The position numbers and the translations under genes are program-made. From the NCBI GenBank assembly GCA_011041825.1, contig DRAO01000476.1, positions 1-5,072 of the forward strand: a DNA stretch of 5,072 nt. The letters are read 5' to 3'. The notes below the pieces were generated by a model that searched no databases, was not told where the DNA came from, and saw only the letters and a program-made list of their open reading frames with translations. Shown piece by piece: positions 1 through 4,972 of the stretch; the first letter of the stretch is position 1; each line of letters opens with the position of its first letter. Source of the DNA: Chloroflexota bacterium. Its GTDB lineage: Bacteria; Chloroflexota; Anaerolineae; SpSt-600.

Positions 1-389
1 GCTATGGACAGCGCATCCTCGTTGTCGAGGACGAAGAGGACGTGAAAGAAATGGTGGCTGATGTGCTGCGGGAGAATGGATACACAGTCTTCACTGCGTC
101 CAACGCCCGGGAAGCACTGGAGATTTTCGAGGTGGAAGAGGGGGCAATAGACCTGGTATTCACAGACGTGATTCTGCCTGACATCCACGGCCCGGAATTG
201 GTGAAGAGGCTTATGCTCAGGAATCCACAGCTACGGGTGCTCTTTTGCAGCGGATATATGCAGGAGCACTCTGAAGGGAGGGAAGTGCAGGAAAAAGGCC
301 TCCCCTTCATCCAAAAGCCTTTCTCTGTACTCGGGATGCTTCAAGCTGTCCGGAACGCTTTGGAATCCCCACCTCCCTCCTTGGAGTAA
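1..389 (+). CDS. Response-regulator receiver domain, C-terminal part of a longer protein (5' truncated by window)
   Basis: This is a CheY-like phosphoreceiver domain that would accept a phosphoryl group from a histidine kinase in the cytoplasm. The frame is open from the left edge (first whole codon at 3) to TAA at 387-389. It begins YGQRILVVEDEEDV, with the acidic Glu-Asp pair at codons 27-32. The phosphoacceptor Asp in FTDVILPD is at 165-167, the Ser of the FCSGY switch position at 249-251, and the invariant Lys of QKPF at 315-317. All key residues are therefore present and the domain should be competent. A GTG at 42 lies inside the domain, after the acidic pocket, so it is not the start. 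The lead-in to ILVVEDEE is typical of a receiver at the end of a hybrid sensor kinase, but a stand-alone regulator with a short N-terminus is also possible. No DNA-binding output domain follows. The next gene starts 3 bases after the stop, which suggests co-transcription. Confidence 0.9.
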   Translation, partial: YGQRILVVEDEEDVKEMVADVLRENGYTVFTASNAREALEIFEVEEGAIDLVFTDVILPDIHGPELVKRLMLRNPQLRVLFCSGYMQEHSEGREVQEKGLPFIQKPFSVLGMLQAVRNALESPPPSLE

Positions 390-392
390 AGT

Positions 393-1802
393 ATGCGGAA
401 TTACCGGAGCTACTTTCTCAGCTTCGCCTTCTATTCTATTTTTGCTGCCCTGCTTACCTGGCCGCTTCTACCCCACTTCTTCACCTGTGTTCCCGGCGAT
501 GGCGGCGATGACCCGGCCCTGACATGGAACCTGTGGTGGGTGAAGTACGCTCTGCTGGATTTGCGCACCAATCCCTTTGACTGCCGCTATATGTTCTACC
601 CCATCGGCATCAACCTGGCCTTCTACACCCTAACCGTGCTTAATGCCATCCTCTCCATCCCACTTCAGTTCACTTTCGGCCTCATCCCGGCCAGCAACCT
701 GATATTGCTCTCTTCCTTCATCCTCAGCGCTTTCGGTATGCACCTCCTGACCCTTATGCTCCTGAGAGAGGGTATTTCTGCGCAGCGAGCTTGGCCTACG
801 AGAGCATCCCCGCATTGGGCAGCAACCCTGGCTGGCATCATCTATGGCTTTGCTTCCTGCAAACTCTTCTACGCCTCCCTGGGCCAGTTTAATATCGCCA
901 GCTCCCAGTGGATACCGTTTTTCGTGCTCTTCCTAATCCGTATGGGACAGCACCCTGGGAGGAAGCGCTACGTACTTCTGGCTGCCCTTTTCCTAATCTT
1001 CCAAGCCTGGGCCGAGATGACCTTCGCCTCGTTTCTGATTATCCTCACGGCCCTCTATGCCCTGTGGGTGCTGGTGACGGAGCATAACCGCAAAGCCCTC
1101 TCCTTCCTGGCCTCTCTGATGCTGATGCTGGGCCTCTTCGCCCTGGGAATCTCACCGATGCTCGCAGCAATGGTGCCGGACCTCATAGCTGAGGGAGATT
1201 TCTTCGTCCGGGGCACCGGATTTGCCGAGGTATTCTCAGCCGATGTAATGGGATTTTTCCTCCCCACCAGGTTACACCCATTGCTGGGGCGCATCGTTGA
1301 CCGCTTTCCTTTCCCACACGATAAGGGACAGCACCTTTACCCTGGATATGCAACCCTCATCCTGGCCCTCCTTGGGCTGTGGAAGGCCAGGGGAACGCTG
1401 AGGTTAAAACCGCCTTTGCCCAGGGACAAAGCTGGTAGGCAAAAACGGCTTTCCCTTTACCTCATCTTCTTCGCTTTCGCAGCCCTGTTCTTCACATTGC
1501 TTTCCCTGGGCCCCAGCTTGCGGGTGAACGGGCACGATACAGGTGTCCCCCTGCCGTTCATCATCCTCCAGAAGCTCCCCTTTTTCAAGGGCAACCGCTA
1601 CCCGGGGCGCTACAACGTGATGGTAATGCTGTGCCTAGCCCCATTAGCAGCCAGGGGCTTTGTAAGCATTTTTGAGAACCTGGCCCCTGACCAAGAAGCA
1701 AACCTCAGGGGGATAGCACCCGGCAGAAGACTCCGCTCCCTGCACCCTTACCGGCATCTTCTCGCCATCGCCCTCATCGTTTTCGAGCACCTCTCCATCC
1801 CC
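393..1802 (+). other. Membrane-embedded GT-C-like region of the 916-residue protein (residues 1-470)
   Basis: Repeated hydrophobic stretches alternate with short basic loops. The first outer loop, residues 31-70, contains Asp36, Asp39 and Asp40 and is rich in Trp and Tyr (WNLWW at 45-49, FYP at 68-70). In GT-C families the first outer loop holds the catalytic acidic residue, so Asp36/39/40 are the candidates here. A second conserved-looking loop, FKGNRYPGRYNVM (398-410), precedes a late membrane segment. The assignment rests on topology and loop character, not on a recognised named family. Confidence 0.55.
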
Positions 1803-3143
1803 CTGCCCCTTTCAAATATGCAGATACCCGAGGCTTACAGAGCTATTGCCGAAGATGAAGAGCCAGGTACGGTGCTGGAGATACCCCTGGCGTGGCGGAA
1901 CGGCTTCCGCATCACCGGCACGATGGATGTGGTGATTATGTTCGAGCAGTTTTACCAGACATTTCACCACAAGCCTATCCTGGGCGGCAACACATCTCGC
2001 AATCCAGACTTCAAATTCCAGTATTTCACCGAGGCCCCCGTCATCAACTCCATCATCGCCTTGGAAAATGGCCATCAGGTGGATGAAACCGCCATCGCCC
2101 GTGATAAGGAGCTAGCTCCCTATGTAGCCCGTTTCTTCAACATCCACTACGTAATCATCCATCCGGATAAAACCCCTCCGGCTCTGACAAACTACCTTCA
2201 GGATGTCTTTAACCTCTCCTCCGCAAACCTGATAGCTCCCGCCGGGTCTTCACCTATCCACCCTGCCGAGTTGCCAACCCATCAACCCATCATATATCAC
2301 ATTGCCCCACCGCCCGCACCAGACCTGTTAAACCTGGATATGGCCTCTCCGCTAGCTCACCTCAGCCGTGGCGAGGGATGGGCTCCCGTACCCACCGGTG
2401 ATTACGTATGGGCGCAGCGGCGCAAAGTGCGGCTCCTTGTGCCCCTCAGCCACAGGGCACAATGGATGCGCCTTACCGCCTATGCCCCCGGAGAGGGCCA
2501 GACGCTCACCATTGCGGTGAACGGGCGAAAACTCCCCCCAGTGAGATTGAACCAGGGATGGGGAGATTACGAAGTCACCCTACCCCCTGGGGCCGTTCAA
2601 GATGGCCTCAACGAGTTCGTGCTTCACTTCTCCCGCCTTTTCCCCGCCATCCGCCTCTCCATCCTTATCCGTAGTGCAGGGATGGATGTGGGTGACTTTG
2701 GATACATTTATGTCAATGGAATTAACGTGTCGCCTAACAAGCGAGGGTACAACATCGTGGTATTGAATCCGGAAACAGGGGAGCTGGAAATAACCGAGAA
2801 CTTCGACACTTTCGCCTCGGAGGAGGAAGCCGAGGCTATGGCTGAATTCCTCGCCAGGATACCCGAAGGCCACATCGTAGCTGTGGCGGCGAGGGATGAG
2901 GCATCGTTACACCTAACGGAAGAAGCCGTTCACGCCCTGGGCCTTATCGGTGCTGAGGGAGACTTGAGGGGATGCTTTCGCTGCTCCCACGCCATTATTG
3001 GGGTGAAGGGGATGCAACCGGGACAAGCTCTGGAAGCTTTATCCCCCACTCGCCCGGCAAATGTGTGGCTGGGGGAAGCTATAAGCGAGCCGCACGTGGC
3101 AGCAGCTTTTAAGAGAATTGAGTTCCGCAGGGCAGTCAAATAG
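393..3143 (+). CDS. Large polytopic membrane protein, GT-C glycosyltransferase-like, with C-terminal beta-sandwich and ILEI/FAM3-like domains
   Basis: This 916-residue protein has three parts. Residues 1-470 are hydrophobic, with roughly 11-13 membrane segments (for example about 8-30, 72-92, 97-124, 192-228, 236-262, 352-373, 405-427 and 452-468). After the first segment comes an acidic loop, PGDGGDD (35-40), followed by WNLWW and NPFDCRYMFYPIG. This arrangement resembles GT-C enzymes, which use lipid-linked sugar donors and carry an acidic residue in the first outer loop. Residues 480-675 are soluble and contain ILGGNTSR and FFNIHYVIIH. Residues 676-756 look like a beta-sandwich, and 757-895 match the ILEI/FAM3 pattern. 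The ATG at 393 is preceded by GGAG at 383-386 with a 6-base gap, inside the end of the receiver gene. Glycosyl transfer is an inference from topology; I cannot assign donor or acceptor. A non-enzymatic membrane protein of the YfhO-like kind is an alternative. The tail probably faces outside the cytoplasm. Confidence 0.85.
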   Translation: MRNYRSYFLSFAFYSIFAALLTWPLLPHFFTCVPGDGGDDPALTWNLWWVKYALLDLRTNPFDCRYMFYPIGINLAFYTLTVLNAILSIPLQFTFGLIPASNLILLSSFILSAFGMHLLTLMLLREGISAQRAWPTRASPHWAATLAGIIYGFASCKLFYASLGQFNIASSQWIPFFVLFLIRMGQHPGRKRYVLLAALFLIFQAWAEMTFASFLIILTALYALWVLVTEHNRKALSFLASLMLMLGLFALGISPMLAAMVPDLIAEGDFFVRGTGFAEVFSADVMGFFLPTRLHPLLGRIVDRFPFPHDKGQHLYPGYATLILALLGLWKARGTLRLKPPLPRDKAGRQKRLSLYLIFFAFAALFFTLLSLGPSLRVNGHDTGVPLPFIILQKLPFFKGNRYPGRYNVMVMLCLAPLAARGFVSIFENLAPDQEANLRGIAPGRRLRSLHPYRHLLAIALIVFEHLSIPLPLSNMQIPEAYRAIAEDEEPGTVLEIPLAWRNGFRITGTMDVVIMFEQFYQTFHHKPILGGNTSRNPDFKFQYFTEAPVINSIIALENGHQVDETAIARDKELAPYVARFFNIHYVIIHPDKTPPALTNYLQDVFNLSSANLIAPAGSSPIHPAELPTHQPIIYHIAPPPAPDLLNLDMASPLAHLSRGEGWAPVPTGDYVWAQRRKVRLLVPLSHRAQWMRLTAYAPGEGQTLTIAVNGRKLPPVRLNQGWGDYEVTLPPGAVQDGLNEFVLHFSRLFPAIRLSILIRSAGMDVGDFGYIYVNGINVSPNKRGYNIVVLNPETGELEITENFDTFASEEEAEAMAEFLARIPEGHIVAVAARDEASLHLTEEAVHALGLIGAEGDLRGCFRCSHAIIGVKGMQPGQALEALSPTRPANVWLGEAISEPHVAAAFKRIEFRRAVK
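2418..2660 (+). other. Beta-sandwich-like module (residues about 676-756), possibly carbohydrate-binding
   Basis: Alternating hydrophobic strands (VRLLVPLS, MRLTAYAP, QTLTIAVNGRKL, WGDYEVTLP, NEFVLHFS) form a jelly-roll-like pattern. The NG turn, the 'W..YEVTLP' strand and the 'GLNEFVLHFS' ending are typical of galactose-binding-like folds appended to bacterial surface enzymes. It directly precedes the ILEI-like domain. Sugar binding is an inference; no ligand-binding residues can be assigned by eye. Confidence 0.5.
2661..3077 (+). other. ILEI/FAM3-like domain (residues about 757-895)
   Basis: The order of motifs follows the ILEI (interleukin-like EMT inducer) domain of animal FAM3 proteins and the POMGNT1 stem: SAGMDVGDFGYIYVNG, then RGYNIVVLNPETGELE, then the FDT element (804-806), then IPEGHIVAVAARDEAS with the Asp-Glu pair (835-836), then LTEEAVHALGLIGA, then RCSHAIIGVKG (863-873) near the end. 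In POMGNT1 this stem domain binds sugar, so a glycan-binding role beside a GT-C-like membrane part is plausible, but that is inference. Two cysteines, 861 and 864, flank the last motif. Confidence 0.82.
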
Positions 3144-3146
3144 AAG

Positions 3147-3203
3147 AAAGGGGGAGGTTTTTCTGGACAGTGGCTTCGCCGCCCAGAAAGCCCCTCCCTT
3201 TTT
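3147..3203 (+). terminator. Imperfect long hairpin with T-tract, likely intrinsic terminator of the membrane-protein gene
   Basis: The hairpin starts 4 bases after the TAG at 3141-3143. The outer arm 3147-3157 pairs with 3191-3201, with one A-C mismatch and one G-T pair. The middle arm TTTCTGG (3160-3166) pairs perfectly with CCAGAAA (3183-3189). The inner arm GTGGC (3170-3174) pairs with GCCGC (3178-3182) around a TTC loop. Five Ts (3199-3203) close the structure, some of them able to pair with the AAA at the foot. Its position and GC-rich arms fit Rho-independent termination. An attenuator acting on the downstream ProRS-like gene is an alternative. Confidence 0.72.
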
Positions 3204-3210
3204 AAGCAAA
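3202..3210. repeat. Left 9-bp target-site duplication of the MITE
   Basis: TTAAGCAAA here is repeated exactly at 3415-3423, immediately outside the inverted-repeat ends of the element. Its first two bases are the last two Ts of the terminator tract. Confidence 0.85.
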
Positions 3211-3229
3211 CTAGCTACCCGACACTTTT
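3211..3229 (+). repeat. Left terminal inverted repeat of the MITE
   Basis: CTAGCTACCCGACACTTTT is complementary to 3396-3414 apart from positions 6 and 10 of the repeat. Similarity stops right after the TTTT, which sets the 19-bp length. Confidence 0.85.
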
Positions 3230-3266
3230 GAGTTGCTCCCCTGAAGCAGATTTACGCAGCCCACCC

Positions 3267-3288
3267 GCCGGGCGATGAATCACCCGGC
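3267..3288. repeat. Hairpin 1 inside the MITE (imperfect)
   Basis: GCCGGG (3267-3272) pairs with CCCGGC (3283-3288). After a C-A mismatch, GAT can pair with ATC. By position in the overall palindrome it is the counterpart of the perfect hairpin at 3359-3381, but it has diverged. Confidence 0.65.
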
Positions 3289-3301
3289 TGAGAAGCCTTA
3301 A

Positions 3302-3320
3302 AGCCGGTTGAAAACCGGCT
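3302..3320. repeat. Hairpin 2 inside the MITE (perfect 8-bp stem, GAA loop)
   Basis: AGCCGGTT (3302-3309) and AACCGGCT (3313-3320) are perfect inverted copies around GAA. The whole 19-base unit is also an inverted copy, 17 of 19, of the unit at 3328-3346. Confidence 0.85.
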
Positions 3321-3327
3321 GAGGATT

Positions 3328-3346
3328 AGCGGGTTTTCAACCTGCT
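3328..3346. repeat. Hairpin 3 inside the MITE (8-bp stem with one G-T pair, TTC loop)
   Basis: AGCGGGTT (3328-3335) pairs with AACCTGCT (3339-3346) around TTC. Its reverse complement is nearly identical to hairpin 2, so the two can also pair with each other as one long stem with a 7-base loop (3321-3327). Confidence 0.8.
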
Positions 3347-3358
3347 TCCAGATTCTTA

Positions 3359-3381
3359 GCCGGGAGCTTCCAGCTCCCGGC
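3359..3381. repeat. Hairpin 4 inside the MITE (perfect 10-bp stem, TCC loop)
   Basis: GCCGGGAGCT (3359-3368) and AGCTCCCGGC (3372-3381) are perfect inverted copies. It lacks a following T-run, so it is not a terminator by itself, although it would be the most stable structure in a transcript leading into the ProRS-like gene. Confidence 0.85.
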
Positions 3382-3395
3382 CATTTCAGCTTCGT

Positions 3396-3414
3396 AAAAG
3401 TGTCAGGTGGCTAG
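3396..3414 (-). repeat. Right terminal inverted repeat of the MITE
   Basis: AAAAGTGTCAGGTGGCTAG is the inverted partner of 3211-3229, with two mismatches. The direct repeat TTAAGCAAA follows immediately. Confidence 0.85.
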
Positions 3415-3423
3415 TTAAGCAAA
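3415..3423. repeat. Right 9-bp target-site duplication of the MITE
   Basis: This is an exact copy of 3202-3210. It ends two bases before the Shine-Dalgarno sequence of the next gene, so the insertion just missed the ribosome site. Confidence 0.85.
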
Positions 3424-3425
3424 CC

Positions 3426-3432
3426 AAGGAGG
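3426..3432 (+). promoter_or_regulatory. Strong Shine-Dalgarno sequence of the ProRS-like gene
   Basis: AAGGAGG lies 7 bases before the ATG at 3440 and fixes that start rather than the in-frame ATG at 3446. The resulting N-terminus, MRMSQLFGKTLR, matches the usual beginning of bacterial prolyl-tRNA synthetases. Confidence 0.88.
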
Positions 3433-3439
3433 CAAGGCT

Positions 3440-4972
3440 ATGAGAATGAGTCAGCTCTTCGGGAAGACTTTGCGCAAAGTAGAGGCCAGGGGCAGCGAGG
3501 GAATGGTGCTCCTGGTACGGGCTGGGTTCTTGCGCAGGGAACCGCACGCCTGGCTTCCCTTGGGTGCCCGGATGCTCCAGAAATGCCGGGAATTATGGGA
3601 CGCCTGCCTGAGCCAAAGCGCCCAGCAGATGATGGTACGGCCTCGCCCGAAGGAGGCAGTGGAAAAAGCGGTGATGAACATAGCAGGCAAAGAGATTGCC
3701 TCTTACCGGGATTTACCAGCCTTCTTGGAGGTGGAAACCAGGCCGGGGAGCAAAACCCTTTTTCACCTGGAAGAAGACACCACTGCTATCCTGTGCTTCG
3801 GGTTCCATTCCGACCCCGAAGAGATGGAGGATTACATAACCGAAGCAGTTAAAGGTGTGTCCCGCTTCCTCGAAGCCTGTGGCCTGGAAGCCCCCGCCCC
3901 CCAGGAATCCGACGGCTGGGATTGGATTATCCCGCTGGAGGGCGGTCCATCTCGCTTGGTCCGGTGCCCTGAATGCGGCTACGAAGCCCCTGTTCGATGG
4001 GCTAAGATACGCAAGGAGCCCCTTCCCCCCGAAGAGCCCCGTCCAATAGAGGAAGTAGCTACCCCCGGCTGCACCACTATCGAAGCTGTCGCCAATTTCG
4101 TGGGCGTCCCCAAAAACAAGACCGCTAAAGCTGTCTTCTACTCGGATGAAAACGGTCAGGTGGTCTTCGTGGTCATCCGGGGCGATTTAGATGTGAACGA
4201 AACCCGATTGGCCTGCGCCCTTGGCTGGGTCCCCCTGAAGCCAGCCACCGAAGCCGAGCTCTTTATGGCAGGCATCGTAGCCGGGTATGCATCGCCGGTA
4301 GGGATGTCAGGACGTGGCCTCCGTGCGATAGTTGCTGATGATTCCCTGCTCACCGGGGCTAACTTTGTGGCCGGGGCCAACAAAGAAGGATACCACCTGT
4401 TAAACGTGAACTACCCCCGGGACTTCAAGGCCGACGCTGAAGCGGACATCGCCCTGGCCCGCCCTGGTGACCCCTGCCCTCGCTGTGGCGCCCCTTTGGA
4501 AGGCGGTTGCGGCATAGTGATAGCATCCCTGCGCCGGGCCAGGCCGAACCTCACCTACAATACCCCTGAGAAGACCCGGGCTCCGATTTGCGTGAGCGTC
4601 CTGGCATTATATCCCGAACACCTGGCCGAAGCCGTAGCCCAGCTCCACCACGATGAACGGGGATTGATGTGGCCCAGAGCACTGGCCCCCTACCAAGTAC
4701 ACCTCATCGGCCTGGGCGAAGAAGGGCTGCGAGCCGCCGAAGAACTCTACCAGAAGCTGACCGCCAGAGGATGCGAGGTCCTCTTCGATGACCGGGACGA
4801 AAGCCCCGGCGTCAAATTCACCGATGCAGACCTGATCGGGCTCCCTATACGGGCAGTGATAGGCAAGCGCTCCCTGGCACAGGGAGGAGTAGAGGTCAAG
4901 GAGAGAAGAGAAAAGGAAAGCAAGATCACGGAAATGGACAGCTTCATCGCCCATATAGCTCCTGGTTCTTAA
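3440..4972 (+). CDS. Prolyl-tRNA synthetase paralogue with degenerate catalytic core and intact YbaK/INS-type editing domain
   Basis: This 510-residue cytoplasmic protein follows the domain order of bacterial ProRS (usually about 560-580 residues). Residues 1-75 match the ProRS start: MRMSQLFGKTLR, LLVRAGFLRR, and the motif-1-like WLPLGARMLQK. SYRDLPAF (88-95) marks the point before motif 2. The motif 2 FRxE...GREF block is not recognisable; residues 97-125 read differently and the region is shortened. CPECGYEA (176-183) follows. Residues about 195-335 are the editing domain. CPRCG (346-350) and a changed core follow: where ProRS has the motif 3 glycine-rich GIGVSR block there is PICVSVLALYP. 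HHDERGLMWPRALAPYQV (403-420) then leads into the anticodon-binding domain. Normal ProRS charges tRNA-Pro; this copy probably cannot, and may instead clear mischarged tRNA-Pro or have a regulatory role. Simple decay is unlikely given one long intact frame. Nothing resembling the missing motifs appears in the other frames. An authentic ProRS should exist elsewhere in the genome. Confidence 0.85.
   Translation: MRMSQLFGKTLRKVEARGSEGMVLLVRAGFLRREPHAWLPLGARMLQKCRELWDACLSQSAQQMMVRPRPKEAVEKAVMNIAGKEIASYRDLPAFLEVETRPGSKTLFHLEEDTTAILCFGFHSDPEEMEDYITEAVKGVSRFLEACGLEAPAPQESDGWDWIIPLEGGPSRLVRCPECGYEAPVRWAKIRKEPLPPEEPRPIEEVATPGCTTIEAVANFVGVPKNKTAKAVFYSDENGQVVFVVIRGDLDVNETRLACALGWVPLKPATEAELFMAGIVAGYASPVGMSGRGLRAIVADDSLLTGANFVAGANKEGYHLLNVNYPRDFKADAEADIALARPGDPCPRCGAPLEGGCGIVIASLRRARPNLTYNTPEKTRAPICVSVLALYPEHLAEAVAQLHHDERGLMWPRALAPYQVHLIGLGEEGLRAAEELYQKLTARGCEVLFDDRDESPGVKFTDADLIGLPIRAVIGKRSLAQGGVEVKERREKESKITEMDSFIAHIAPGS
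4022..4444 (+). other. YbaK/INS-type aminoacyl-tRNA editing domain of the ProRS-like protein (residues about 195-335)
   Basis: Family hallmarks are present: GVPKNKTAKAVFY (222-234) with the KTxK lysines 227 and 230, VIRGDLDVNETRL (245-257), ASPVGM (284-289, compare the usual GPVGL), and FVAGANKEGYHLLNVNYPRDF starting at 309, with His319. In ProRS this domain hydrolyses Ala mischarged onto tRNA-Pro. The equivalent lysine and histidine positions look conserved, so hydrolysis is plausible even though the synthetase site is not. Confidence 0.85.

Larger units (their letters stand above)
3211..3414. mobile_element. 204-bp MITE-like non-coding element
   Basis: The ends are a 19-bp inverted repeat: CTAGCTACCCGACACTTTT on the left and the complement of CTAGCCACCTGACACTTTT on the right, matching at 17 of 19 positions. 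It is flanked by perfect 9-bp direct repeats. It contains no open frame of useful length. The interior consists of hairpins arranged as an overall imperfect palindrome. These are the marks of a miniature inverted-repeat element mobilised in trans by a transposase not present here. A 9-bp duplication occurs in several IS families (for example the IS4 and IS256 groups), so I do not name the parent. It occupies most of the gap between the terminator and the ProRS-like gene. Confidence 0.85.

Noticed and set aside
42..389. Receiver gene starting at GTG 42
   Set aside because: The frame is open upstream and encodes the ILVVEDEED acidic pocket, so the true start is outside the window.
3267..3381. 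CRISPR-like repeats
   Set aside because: The units are inverted rather than direct, irregularly spaced, and have no spacer-like segments of constant length.
3359..3381. Hairpin 4 as a second intrinsic terminator
   Set aside because: The stem is strong but is followed by CATTTCAGC with no T-run, and termination there would silence the adjacent gene.
3228..3400. Promoter within the MITE (for example TTGAAA at 3308, TTTACG at 3251, TAAAAG at 3395)
   Set aside because: None has a matching partner at 16-18 bases; the candidate -10 boxes match the consensus poorly.
3204..3439. T-box or other tRNA-sensing leader before the ProRS-like gene
   Set aside because: No AGGGUGGNACCGCG-like T-box sequence, and the structured part is better explained by a mobile element with inverted ends and a target duplication.
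3583..4049. Frameshift as the cause of the missing ProRS motif 2
   Set aside because: The alternative + frames here contain nothing like FRxE or GREF..KD, while the main frame stays open and ProRS-like on both sides of the gap.
4747..4947. Minus-strand small protein with a signal-peptide-like start (MKLSISVILLSFSLLSL)
   Set aside because: It lies opposite the anticodon-binding region of the ProRS-like gene and its start falls inside the mltG end; the hydrophobic start is explained by the reverse complement of a Lys/Glu-rich stretch.
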